From the NCBI RefSeq assembly GCF_029080175.1, contig NZ_JARFJC010000043.1: a stretch of 64,000 nt of DNA, one strand, 5' to 3'. Origin of the DNA: Luteipulveratus flavus. Lineage in GTDB: Bacteria; Actinomycetota; Actinomycetes; Actinomycetales; Dermatophilaceae. Shown here piece after piece: positions 42,102-50,175 of this stretch; position 1 is the first letter of the stretch, and each line of letters starts with the position of its first letter. Below the pieces are notes generated by a model that was not told the DNA's origin, ran no database searches, and saw only the letters and a program-made list of their open reading frames with translations. A program made the position numbers and the translations under genes.

Positions 42102-43070
42102 GTGACTCGACACACCGGAGAGCTCGCCGTCCCGCTGCTGCCGTCGCCGTACGTGCAGCTGGACCGCGAGGACTGGGCACGGCTGCGCAAGGCCCACCCG
42201 ATGAGCCTGGACGCCGCCGACGTCGAGCGCCTCTCCGGTCTCGGCGAGCCCGTCGACCTGCGCGAGGTCGAGGAGATCTACCTGCCGCTGTCGCGGCTGC
42301 TGAACTTCTACGTCGGCGCGACGTCCGGGCTGCACCGGGTGACGTCGTCCTTCCTCGGGGAGCAGCCGGCCAAGACGCCGTTCGTCATCGGCATCGCGGG
42401 GTCCGTCGCGGTCGGCAAGTCCACCACCGCGCGCGTGCTGCGCGAGCTGCTCTCCCGCTGGGAGGACACTCCGCGCGTCGAGCTCATCACCACCGACGGC
42501 TTCCTGCTGCCCAACTCCGAGCTGGAGCGACGAGGCCTACTGGAGCGCAAGGGTTTTCCCGAGTCGTACGACCGGCGCGCCCTGGTCCGCTTCGTCTCGG
42601 AGGTGAAGTCCGGCAAGCCCGAGGTGACCGCGCCGGTCTACTCACACCTCTCGTACGACATCGTCCCGGAGGAGCAGATCGTGGTCCGCCGCCCGGACGT
42701 CCTCATCGTCGAGGGCCTCAACGTCCTGCAGCCGGCCACCTCGACCGCCGAGCTGCGCTCGACCCTCGCCCTGTCGGACTTCTTCGACTTCTCCGTGTAC
42801 GTCGACGCCGCCGAGCGCGACATCCGGCGCTGGTACGTCGACCGGTTCCTCTCCCTGCGTGAGACCGCCTTCGCCGACCCGCAGTCCTACTTCCACCGGT
42901 TCGCGTCGCTGTCGGACGACGACGCGGTCGACCTCGCCACGAAGATCTGGGAGTCGATCAACCACCCGAACCTGTCGGAGAACATCGAGCCGACCCGCAC
43001 TCGCGCGACGCTGGTGATGCAGAAGGGCACCGACCACGCGGTGCAGCAGGTCCTGCTGCGCAAGCTCTGA
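42102..43070 (+). CDS. coaA: Type I pantothenate kinase
   Basis: 322 residues from the GTG at 42102, six bases after CACCAT. It phosphorylates pantothenate, the first step of CoA synthesis. GIAGSVAVGKST (97-108) is the P-loop. LITTDGFLLPN, KGFPESYD and VIVEGLNVLQ are conserved substrate motifs, and SDFFDFSVYVDA follows. It is divergent from glmS with 73 bases between them, which carry both leaderless promoters. Confidence 0.96.
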   Translation: MTRHTGELAVPLLPSPYVQLDREDWARLRKAHPMSLDAADVERLSGLGEPVDLREVEEIYLPLSRLLNFYVGATSGLHRVTSSFLGEQPAKTPFVIGIAGSVAVGKSTTARVLRELLSRWEDTPRVELITTDGFLLPNSELERRGLLERKGFPESYDRRALVRFVSEVKSGKPEVTAPVYSHLSYDIVPEEQIVVRRPDVLIVEGLNVLQPATSTAELRSTLALSDFFDFSVYVDAAERDIRRWYVDRFLSLRETAFADPQSYFHRFASLSDDDAVDLATKIWESINHPNLSENIEPTRTRATLVMQKGTDHAVQQVLLRKL

Positions 43071-43109
43071 GCGCGTCGCGCACACGCGGTCGGCCAGGCA
43101 CGCCGTCCG

Positions 43110-43499
43110 TCAGGACGCCTCGCGCCGCTGCCGGTCGCTGACGTCGTCGATGAACGCACCGTCCTCGTCGACCAGCAGGTCGGCCAGGTCGCCGTGGCGC
43201 TCGCGCTCCTCCTCGGCCCGCACCTGCCGCTGCGCCGCGCTCGCTCGGCGTCGCCGGGCCCAGGCCAGCATCCAGAGTCCGGCGAACAGGGCGACGACCG
43301 CCGCGGTCCCCAGCACGAAGCCGAGCACGCCGAACAGGAAGCGGGCACCGCTGGTCGCCGCCGCGCCCTCGTCCTGCGACCCGAGGTCCGGAGCGACCCC
43401 GCGACCCAGCATCGCGCCGCCGACTCCCGCGAGCACGGAGAGCACGAACGTCGCCACCCAGTAGGTGATCGCGACGGGACGGCGGTGAAGATCGGGCAT
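43110..43499 (-). CDS. Small membrane protein (unknown function)
   Basis: 129 residues from the ATG at 43499. Two hydrophobic helices (about 9-31 and 54-80) flank a short polar loop; the C-terminal 45 residues are charged and rich in Arg and Glu (RQVRAEEERERHGDLADLL). Such a protein could be a cell-envelope adaptor, but I cannot name a family. It converges on coaA and is divergent from fumC. Confidence 0.6.
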   Translation of the reverse strand: MPDLHRRPVAITYWVATFVLSVLAGVGGAMLGRGVAPDLGSQDEGAAATSGARFLFGVLGFVLGTAAVVALFAGLWMLAWARRRRASAAQRQVRAEEERERHGDLADLLVDEDGAFIDDVSDRQRREAS

Positions 43500-43617
43500 A
43501 CCCCCATTCTGCCGCCTGCGCACCCGCGGGGGACGCCAGACCCGCGAGTCGCGGGCGTCCGACCACCGGTGGGCGCCCCTGGTGACGGGCCCCCGGCCCG
43601 GCTCCATGATGGGAGGC

Positions 43618-45018
43618 ATGGCTGACCACGCGACCAGGACCGAGCACGACTCGATGGGTGAGGTGGAGGTGCTGGCGGACGCGCTGTACGGCGCGCAGAC
43701 CGCCCGGGCCGTCGAGAACTTCCCGATCTCCGGCCAACGGGTGCCGGTCCCGGTGATCCACGCGCTCGCCCGGATCAAGGCGGCCGCAGCGCGGGTCAAC
43801 GCCGATCTCGGCGTCCTGGACCGCGCCCGGGCCGACGCGGTCGTCGCGGCAGCCACGGCGGTCGCCGACGGGAAGCACGACGACCAGTTCCCGATCGACG
43901 TCTTCCAGACCGGCTCGGGGACGTCCACGAACATGAACGTCAACGAGGTCGTCGCCCGGCTCGCCCACCTCGACTCCGGGGCGGACGTTCACCCCAACGA
44001 CCACGTCAACGCCGGTCAGTCCAGCAACGACACGTTCCCGACCGCGATCCGCGTCGCCGCCGCCTCCGCTCTGGCCGAGCGGCTCGACCCGGCCCTGGCG
44101 ACGCTGCAGGGCTCGCTGGAGCGCCAGTCGCGTGCGCTCGCCGACGTCGTGAAGTCCGGCCGTACGCACCTGATGGACGCCGTCCCCGTCACCCTCGGCC
44201 AGGAGCTCGCGGGGTACGCCCGCCAGATCGAGCTCGGGCGCGCCCGGATCGGCGAGGCGGCCGCGTACGTGCACGAGCTGCCGCTCGGCGGGACGGCGGC
44301 CGGTACCGGCCTGAACGCCCGTCCCGGGTTCGCCGCCGCGGTGATCGAGCAGGTCGCGCGGGACACCGGCCTGCCGCTGCGCGAGGCGGCCGACCACTTC
44401 GAGGCGCAGTCCACCCAGGACGCCGTGGTCGGGCTCTCCGGCGCGCTGCGGACGCTCGCCGTGTCGCTGACCAAGATCTGCAACGACCTGCGCTGGATGG
44501 GGTCCGGGCCGCGTGCAGGCCTCGCCGAGATCCACCTGCCCGACCTGCAGCCGGGCTCGAGCATCATGCCGGGCAAGGTGAACCCGGTCCTGCCCGAGGC
44601 CACGCTCATGGTGTGCGCCCAGGTGATCGGGCACGACGCGACGATCACGGCGGCCGGGGCGAGCGGCGCGTTCGAGCTGAACGTCATGCTGCCGGTCATC
44701 GCCCGAGCGGTGATGGAGCAGATCGAGTTCCTCGCCGGTGCGTCCACCGCCCTCGCGACCCGGTGCATCGACGGCATCACCGCCGATGAGGAGCGCTGCC
44801 GCACGTACGCGGAGTCCTCACCCTCGATCGTGACGCCGCTCAACGCCTACATCGGGTACGAGGCCGCAGCCGCCGTGGCGAAGCAGGCGCTGGCGCAGGG
44901 ACGCACGATCCGCGAGGTCGTGATCGACCGCGGGCACGTGGAGTCCGGCGAGCTCACCGAGGAGCAGCTGGACCGAGCCCTCGACGTCCTGGCCATGGCC
45001 AAGGGCGGTCACGGCTGA
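43618..45018 (+). CDS. fumC: Class II fumarate hydratase
   Basis: 466 residues. It interconverts fumarate and malate in the TCA cycle without a metal cluster. QTGSGTSTNMNVNEV, HPNDHVNAGQSSND and the superfamily signature GSSIMPGKVNP (about 313-323) are all intact, giving the three-part active site. CATGAT ends seven bases before this ATG; two in-frame ATGs just upstream (43606, 43609) are alternatives. It ends at a bidirectional terminator. Confidence 0.96.
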   Translation: MADHATRTEHDSMGEVEVLADALYGAQTARAVENFPISGQRVPVPVIHALARIKAAAARVNADLGVLDRARADAVVAAATAVADGKHDDQFPIDVFQTGSGTSTNMNVNEVVARLAHLDSGADVHPNDHVNAGQSSNDTFPTAIRVAAASALAERLDPALATLQGSLERQSRALADVVKSGRTHLMDAVPVTLGQELAGYARQIELGRARIGEAAAYVHELPLGGTAAGTGLNARPGFAAAVIEQVARDTGLPLREAADHFEAQSTQDAVVGLSGALRTLAVSLTKICNDLRWMGSGPRAGLAEIHLPDLQPGSSIMPGKVNPVLPEATLMVCAQVIGHDATITAAGASGAFELNVMLPVIARAVMEQIEFLAGASTALATRCIDGITADEERCRTYAESSPSIVTPLNAYIGYEAAAAVAKQALAQGRTIREVVIDRGHVESGELTEEQLDRALDVLAMAKGGHG

Positions 45019-45038
45019 CCCGCCGCAGGGTGGGGAGA

Positions 45039-45074
45039 CGCCGGGCCGCCTTCCTCGAGGAAAGCGGGCCGGCG
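45039..45074. terminator. Bidirectional terminator between fumC and the transglycosylase-like gene
   Basis: CGCCGG (45039-45044) pairs with CCGGCG (45069-45074), and the inner GCCGCCTT / AAAGCGGGC and CCTCGAGG add further pairs, giving an interrupted hairpin of about 14 bp between convergent genes. Confidence 0.65.
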
Positions 45075-45113
45075 ACGATCACGGTCGTGCGCGGCGCTCG
45101 CGAGCGTGCGAGC

Positions 45114-45905
45114 TCAGTACCAGTTCAGGTCGACCGAGTGCGACCACGCACTGCAGGGGCTGCCGTAGCGCTCCTTGATGTAGCCCAGACCCCACTCGAT
45201 CTGGGTCGCGGCGTTGGTGCGCCAGTCGGAGCCGGCGGTGGCCATCTTGCTGCCCGGCAGGGCCTGAGGGATGCCGTACGCGCTGGAGGAGGGGTTGTTG
45301 GCGGAGGTGCTCCAGCCGCTCTCCTTGGTCCACAGCTTGTCGAGGCAGCTGAACTGGCTCGAGCTCCAGCCGTACGAGGCGAGCATCGAGCGGGCGATGT
45401 CCCGGGGGTCGCCGTGGCTCTGGACGCGGGGCGCGTCCTCGGTGGTGCTGCGGGAAGCCTTCTGGACCGGGGCCGGGGCGGGCTTCGGGGCGACCTTCGC
45501 GGCCACCATGTCCTGGGCCTGGCTGGTGCGCGAGGCGACCATCTGGCGCAGCGTGGTCATGCTGGCCTGGCTCGCGGACGCCTGCAGGCGGTGGGAGTCG
45601 GCCATCCGCTTCGCCATGGCCGCGCGGTCGCGGACCGACGCCGTGCTGCGGGCGCGCGAGACGCTCTGCTGCATCGACATGACGCTGCTGCGGTCGAAGC
45701 TCTGGTAGGTGTGCGCCTTACCCGCCGGCGCGAGCGCATCCAGCCCGCTGAGGTTGCCCGAGGCCGACGCCGAGTCGAGGTCCGTGGCCGAGGCGTAGCC
45801 GGCGGCCGAGACAGCGAGCGCGGAGAGCGTGGCGGTCGCGGCGACGGCAGGGCGGCGCAGCGCAGCCTGCCGAGGGGCGCGGTGCCGTCCGACGGGTGTT
45901 GACAT
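45114..45905 (-). CDS. Secreted lytic transglycosylase-like protein
   Basis: 263 residues. A signal peptide (VAATATLSALAVSAAGYASA) leads to an Ala/Ser-rich region with predicted helices and a Lys-Pro linker (about 145-175). The last 80 residues are a transglycosylase-like fold: SMLASYGWSSSQFSCLDKLW, then TKESGW with the presumed catalytic Glu, and SSAYGIPQALPGSKMA. This is the C-terminal domain of Apf/Rpf-like actinobacterial cell-wall proteins. Cys pairs may form a disulfide. A long leader with MtrA-like repeats suggests cell-cycle-linked control. Confidence 0.85.
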   Translation of the reverse strand: MSTPVGRHRAPRQAALRRPAVAATATLSALAVSAAGYASATDLDSASASGNLSGLDALAPAGKAHTYQSFDRSSVMSMQQSVSRARSTASVRDRAAMAKRMADSHRLQASASQASMTTLRQMVASRTSQAQDMVAAKVAPKPAPAPVQKASRSTTEDAPRVQSHGDPRDIARSMLASYGWSSSQFSCLDKLWTKESGWSTSANNPSSSAYGIPQALPGSKMATAGSDWRTNAATQIEWGLGYIKERYGSPCSAWSHSVDLNWY

Positions 45906-46162
45906 ACGGGGGACCTCCTGCGTCCGGGCACGCGCACGGTGGCGCCCGTGATCGGACAGAGTTTGGCGGGGTTACTGCAGGGGCGGGTGCGCACGACGAC
46001 GGCTTCATGGGGGTGCCACCGAACATGCACTGCGCCCCGTCGCGAGGAACGACTCCGGTCCTCGAGGCGAGACGCCAAAGGATGGTCTACCGGTGCTGCG
46101 GGGGCGGCTCACGCACGATGGGCAGCCCGTTATGAAACCGTGACCAACCCCGAAACTGTGAC
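45906..46162 (-). promoter_or_regulatory. Long leader and GTCAC direct repeats upstream of the transglycosylase-like gene
   Basis: The gap of over 400 bases to phoH holds no gene. On the minus strand GTCACAGTTTC (46162-46152) and GTCACGGTTTC (46144-46134) are direct repeats 18 bases apart, similar to sites of the MtrA response regulator that controls wall hydrolases. A CATAAC -10-like hexamer follows at about 46133-46128. The implied leader is over 200 bases long and is GC-rich; I see no recognised riboswitch in it. Confidence 0.5.
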
Positions 46163-46259
46163 GTACATCGGGTGCTCCTGTCCAATCGCCGCGAATCTCC
46201 CGGCGCGACGGGCCCGTTCACACCGGAGCAGACCGTCGTTCGGCCGGACGCGCGCGCGA

Positions 46260-46299
46260 CGGCGCCGCGACCGTCCCGGAGAGGACGGTCGCGGCGCCG
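46260..46299 (-). terminator. Hairpin terminator after phoH
   Basis: Perfect 17-bp stem (46260-46276 with 46283-46299) around the loop CGGAGA, 27 bases past the phoH stop codon. Among the strongest hairpins in the window. Confidence 0.85.
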
Positions 46300-46326
46300 G
46301 TGCAGGCCCGCCGGAGGAGGCGTCGG

Positions 46327-47676
46327 TCAGATCTCGCCGCCCTCGAGCAGATCGGTCACCAAGGCCGCGATCGGGCTGCGCTCGGACCGGTGCAGGGTCA
46401 CGTGACCGAACAGCGGGTGACCCTTGAGCTTCTCGATCACCGCGGCCACGCCGTCGTGCCGCCCGACGCGCAGGTTGTCCCGCTGGGCGACGTCGTGGGT
46501 CAGCACGACCCGGGAGTTCTGCCCGATCCGCGACAGGACCGTGAGCAGGACGTTGCGCTCCAGGGACTGCGCCTCGTCCACGATCACGAACGCGTCGTGC
46601 AGGGACCGCCCACGGATGTGGGTGAGCGGCAGCACCTCCAGCAGCTCGCGGTCCACGACCTCCTCGACCACCTCGCGTGAGACGACGGCGTTGAGGGTGT
46701 CGAACACGGCCTGCGCCCAGGGGCCCATCTTGTCGTTCTCCGTGCCCGGCAGGTACCCGAGCTCCTGGCCGCCGACCGCGTACAGGGGGCGGAACACGAT
46801 GACCTTGCGGTGCTGGCGTCGCTCCATCACCGCCTCCAGCCCGGCGCACATGGCCAGCGCGGACTTGCCGGTGCCTGCCCGCCCGCCGAGGCTGATGATG
46901 CCGACGTCGGGGTCCAGCAGCATGTCCAGGGCGATGCGCTGCTCCGCGCTGCGCCCGTGCAGCCCGAACGCGTCCCGGTCGCCGCGCACCAGCCGGATGG
47001 ACTTGTCGGCCATCACCCGGCCCAGGGCGCTGCCGCGCGGGCCGAGGAGCACGACGCCGGTGTTGCACGGCAGGTCCGCGGCGCTGTCCAGCTCCAGGCG
47101 ACTCTGGTCGTACAGGGTCGACATCTGCTGGTCGTCGATCTCCAGCTCGGCCGTCCCCGTCCACCCGGTCTCGACGGCCAGCTCGGCCCGGTACTCCTCC
47201 GCGTGCAGCCCGACCGCCGAGGCCTTGACCCGCATCGGCAGGTCCTTGCTGACGACCGTGACGTCGCGGCCCTCGTCGGCCAGGTTGCGCGACACCGCGA
47301 GGATCCGGGTGTCGTTGTCGCCGAGGCGGAACCCGGGCGGCAGCGACTCGGTGTCGGTGTGGTTCAGCTCGACCCGCAGCGTCCCGCCCTCCCCGATCGG
47401 CACCGGGGCGTCCAGGCGCCCGTGGGTGGTGCGCAGGTCGTCCAGCGTGCGCAGCGCCTGCCGGGCGAAGTAGCCCAGCTCGGGGTGGTGGCGCTTGCCC
47501 TCGAGCTCGGTGACCACGACCACCGGCAGCACGACCTCGTGCTCGGCGAACCGGGTCAGGGCCCGCGGATCGGACAGGAGCACCGAGGTGTCCAGCACGT
47601 ACGTGCGGGTCCTGGCCTTGCTGCGGGCGCGCGACGGCGACGAAGAGGAACGGGAGGACTGACGGGCAGATGCCAT
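46327..47676 (-). CDS. phoH: PhoH family protein with N-terminal PIN domain (PhoH2-type)
   Basis: 449 residues from the ATG at 47676, which has AAGGAGAT upstream. A PIN nuclease domain (RTYVLDTSVLLSDPRALTRF at about 23-42, with further acidic residues in VTELEGK and DNDTRILAV) precedes a PhoH ATPase (GGRAGTGKSALAMCAGLEA at about 275; VIVDEAQSLERNVLL as Walker B). In mycobacteria PhoH2 acts as an RNA helicase and RNase. No vapB-like partner (PhoAT) is obvious upstream. Confidence 0.92.
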   Translation of the reverse strand: MASARQSSRSSSSPSRARSKARTRTYVLDTSVLLSDPRALTRFAEHEVVLPVVVVTELEGKRHHPELGYFARQALRTLDDLRTTHGRLDAPVPIGEGGTLRVELNHTDTESLPPGFRLGDNDTRILAVSRNLADEGRDVTVVSKDLPMRVKASAVGLHAEEYRAELAVETGWTGTAELEIDDQQMSTLYDQSRLELDSAADLPCNTGVVLLGPRGSALGRVMADKSIRLVRGDRDAFGLHGRSAEQRIALDMLLDPDVGIISLGGRAGTGKSALAMCAGLEAVMERRQHRKVIVFRPLYAVGGQELGYLPGTENDKMGPWAQAVFDTLNAVVSREVVEEVVDRELLEVLPLTHIRGRSLHDAFVIVDEAQSLERNVLLTVLSRIGQNSRVVLTHDVAQRDNLRVGRHDGVAAVIEKLKGHPLFGHVTLHRSERSPIAALVTDLLEGGEI

Positions 47677-47901
47677 GGTCGATCTCCTTGCCGTGCCGGC
47701 GTCTCCGCCGGCCGGACCTACTCTCGGACGAGGTGCCGGGACCGGGCCTGCCACGAACGGCGGGGCCGGTGCCGGCCCTCCGTCCGGAGCGGTGATCGCT
47801 CCATGTGGTGGGCCTCCCGAACGCGGTGACGGGTGCCTCCGCGCTAGTGCGACCGTACGTCGCCGCACCCACATTGAGGAGCACAGTGGGGAGCGACGCG
47901 C

Positions 47902-47922
47902 CGAACGTTGTGATCACGTTCG
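47902..47922. promoter_or_regulatory. Inverted repeat in the phoH/HEAT divergent region
   Basis: CGAACGTTGTGATCACGTTCG has 6-base arms around a partly palindromic 9-base centre, 40 bases before the HEAT gene. Other small stems (for example around GGAGCG/CGCTCC near 47796-47812) lie in the phoH leader. A regulator site is possible; the 285-base gap has no gene. Confidence 0.35.
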
Positions 47923-47961
47923 CCACTCGTTCACCGCCACCCTCGGTGCCATGCTGCGCAG

Positions 47962-48504
47962 GTGGCAGCGAGTGCGCGACCGACCCCGCGCGAGACGGTC
48001 GCGCAGGCCTGCGAGCGCTGGGGCGAACCCGAGGTGGCCCGTCGGTGCGCGGCCCTGATCGGCGGCGCCCACGACGGCTGGCTGGTGACCCTGCTGGCCT
48101 CGCGGACGGCCACGGACGAGGCGTGGATGGCCAGGTCGGTGAACCAGTACTGGATGCGGGTGTGGGGCGCCCGGGCCCTGCTGTACGCGTGGTCGACCGA
48201 GGCGGAGCCGGCGGTCGTGGCGGGCCTCGCCGACGACCACTGGCGGGTGCGCGAGATGTGCGCGAAGGTCGCCGTGCAGCGCGCCATCGGTGCCGCCGCC
48301 GACCCCGCTGCCGATCTGGTCGTCGACCCGGTCGAACGGGTGCGGGTGGCGGCGCTGCGGGTCCTCGGCGCGGTCGGTGAGGGCGAGCACGCCGCCGGCG
48401 TGCGTACGGCGTACGACGACGACTCCCCCGCGGTGCAGCGCGCGGCCTACGCCGCCCTGCGCTCGATGAGCGAACGCCTGGACAGGGACCTGGACGAGGC
48501 GTAA
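47962..48504 (+). CDS. HEAT-repeat domain protein
   Basis: 180 residues, almost entirely alpha-helical, with the HEAT-like pattern in WRVREMCAKVAVQRAIGAAA and VERVRVAALRVLGAVGEGE. A scaffolding or protein-binding role is typical. No catalytic motif. CATGCT ends six bases before the GTG start. It is followed after 41 bases by an alpha/beta hydrolase gene in the same direction. Confidence 0.75.
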   Translation: MAASARPTPRETVAQACERWGEPEVARRCAALIGGAHDGWLVTLLASRTATDEAWMARSVNQYWMRVWGARALLYAWSTEAEPAVVAGLADDHWRVREMCAKVAVQRAIGAAADPAADLVVDPVERVRVAALRVLGAVGEGEHAAGVRTAYDDDSPAVQRAAYAALRSMSERLDRDLDEA

Positions 48505-48545
48505 TGCGCTGGTCGCCCACCGGGTCCTCCCCTACCGTCGGCCGG

Positions 48546-49313
48546 ATGATCGCGTATGAGCTCGCCGGTACGGCGCAGGACAACGACCCCTACGACGTGG
48601 TGCTGCTGGTGCACGCGGGCGTCGCCGACCGCCGCATGTGGGAGCCGCAGTGGCAGCCCCTGACCGAGCGGCACCGCGTCCTCCGGGCGGACCTGCCCGG
48701 CTTCGGCGAGACGCCGTTGGAGCCGGGCGAGGCGTCCTTCGCCGGGACGTTGCGGGAGGTGCTGGACCAGGTGGGCGCGCGGCGGGCGGCCGTGGTCGCG
48801 TCGTCCTTCGGCGGCCGTGTCGCCCTGGAACTCGCGGCCACCTCCCCGGACCTGGTCGAGCGGCTGGTGCTCCTCGCACCCGACGTTCCCGGCGCGGAGC
48901 CGAGCGCCGACATGCGGGCGTTCGGCGAGCAGGAGGACGCCTTGCTGGAGAAGGGGGACGTGGCCGGCGCGACCGAGCTCAACGTGCGCACCTGGCTCGG
49001 CCCCGAGGCCGACGACGCGGCGCGCGACCTCCTCCGGGCGATGCAGCAGCGCGCGTTCGAGGTCCAGCTGGCTGCCGACGAGTGGGACGACCCGCCCCGG
49101 CTGGTCTGGGCCGACACGGACGTGCACGCGATCAGCGCGCGGACGGTGGTCGTGTCCGGGTCCCACGACCTGTCGGGGTTCCGGGAGAGGGCGTTCGACC
49201 TCGCGGCGCGGATCCCCGGGGCGACGCACCGGGAGCTGCCGTGGGCGGGCCACCTGCCGAACCTGGAGCGGCCCGCGGAGATCACCGGCCTCCTCCTGGA
49301 CGTCCTCGGCTGA
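48546..49313 (+). CDS. Alpha/beta hydrolase
   Basis: 255 residues from the ATG at 48546. VVLLVHAGVADRRMW is the oxyanion strand, DLPGFGETPLEPGE follows, VVASSFGGRVALEL is the nucleophile elbow, and VVVSGSHDLSGF and LPWAGHLPNLERP carry the likely Asp and His. The substrate is unknown; the shape is that of lactonase and dehalogenase-like esterases. TACCGT ends seven bases before the ATG. Confidence 0.88.
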   Translation: MIAYELAGTAQDNDPYDVVLLVHAGVADRRMWEPQWQPLTERHRVLRADLPGFGETPLEPGEASFAGTLREVLDQVGARRAAVVASSFGGRVALELAATSPDLVERLVLLAPDVPGAEPSADMRAFGEQEDALLEKGDVAGATELNVRTWLGPEADDAARDLLRAMQQRAFEVQLAADEWDDPPRLVWADTDVHAISARTVVVSGSHDLSGFRERAFDLAARIPGATHRELPWAGHLPNLERPAEITGLLLDVLG

Positions 49314-49314
49314 G

Positions 49315-49344
49315 GTCACGCGGCGGGTGGCCGCGCCGCGTGAC
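49315..49344. terminator. Hairpin between hydrolase and fpg-like genes
   Basis: GTCACGCGGCG (49315-49325) pairs perfectly with CGCCGCGTGAC (49334-49344) over an 8-base loop, between convergent stop codons. Confidence 0.75.
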
Positions 49345-49352
49345 GGCCGCCC

Positions 49353-50174
49353 TCACTGCTCCTTCGAGCACCACCAGGTGGTGCGACCGCCGACGACGCC
49401 CCTGCGCATCGGCGCGCCGCACCGCGGACAGTCGGCTCCCCGCTTCCGGTACGGGATCACCTCGCCGGTGTGCACGCCACCCCGCTTCAGCGCTCGCCTG
49501 ATCGCGGTCCGCAGCGAGCGGTGCAGCACGGTCACCCGGTCGGGCTCGATCTCGTCTGCGGGCCGGTGCGGGTCGAGCTCGGCCTGCCAGAGCACCTCGT
49601 CGGCGAGCAGGTTGCCGACGCCGGCGAGCGCGTGCTGGTCCAGCAGCCGGGCCTTCAGCGGCGCCCGGCTGCGGCTCAGGATCTCGCGGAGCTCGCGCAG
49701 GCCGACCTCACCGGCGTCGGGTCCGAGCCGGTCCAGGTCCGGTTCCAGGTAGACGCGCCCGAGGCGGCGCTTGTCGAACAGCCGCAGGGACCCGCCGTCC
49801 GCGAACCGGAGGGTAAAGCGGTCCCACTCCGGCTTGTGCCGCGCCGAGGACCGCGTCCGGGTCCCGGCGTAGTCACCGCCCTCGTCGGAGCCGGTCGGTC
49901 CGTCGACCAGGATCCGGCCCGCCATCCCGAGATGGAGCGCCAGCACCGGCCCGGGCGTCCGCGACCGGCCCACGCCCGAGGCCTCGCACCACATCAGCTT
50001 GCCGCGGCGGTGGGCGCTGGTCAGCCGGCGACCGACCAGCGCCTCGCGGATCTCGCCCCGGCGATGGGGCCGGCAGACGTACCCGTCGGCGTCGTCGACG
50101 TCCTCGATCCGTCGGTGCAGGGCGGACCGCTCGATGACGGCGCGGGCGGACTCGACCTCGGGCAGCTCCGGCAC
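49353..50174 (-). CDS. Fpg/Nei family DNA glycosylase
   Basis: 273 residues with a GTG start. Removal of the initiator leaves Pro as N-terminus in PELPEVESARAVIE, the nucleophile for base removal. The H2TH motif is DQHALAGVGNLLADEVLWQA (about 178-197) and the zinc finger is CPRCGAPM with the later WWCSKE. The enzyme cuts out oxidised bases and nicks the strand. Lys in the GRRLTSAHRRGKLMW loop is present. Which of Fpg, Nei or a related group it belongs to cannot be settled. It lies directly after the cysteine-desulfurase-like gene. Confidence 0.9.
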   Translation of the reverse strand: MPELPEVESARAVIERSALHRRIEDVDDADGYVCRPHRRGEIREALVGRRLTSAHRRGKLMWCEASGVGRSRTPGPVLALHLGMAGRILVDGPTGSDEGGDYAGTRTRSSARHKPEWDRFTLRFADGGSLRLFDKRRLGRVYLEPDLDRLGPDAGEVGLRELREILSRSRAPLKARLLDQHALAGVGNLLADEVLWQAELDPHRPADEIEPDRVTVLHRSLRTAIRRALKRGGVHTGEVIPYRKRGADCPRCGAPMRRGVVGGRTTWWCSKEQ

Positions 50175-50175
50175 G

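Noticed and set aside
45906..46133. c-di-AMP (ydaO-type) riboswitch in the leader of the secreted transglycosylase-like gene
   Set aside because: The context is right, but I could not find the conserved pieces (such as GGGGTGAAT and CAGCTAACC) in the leader.
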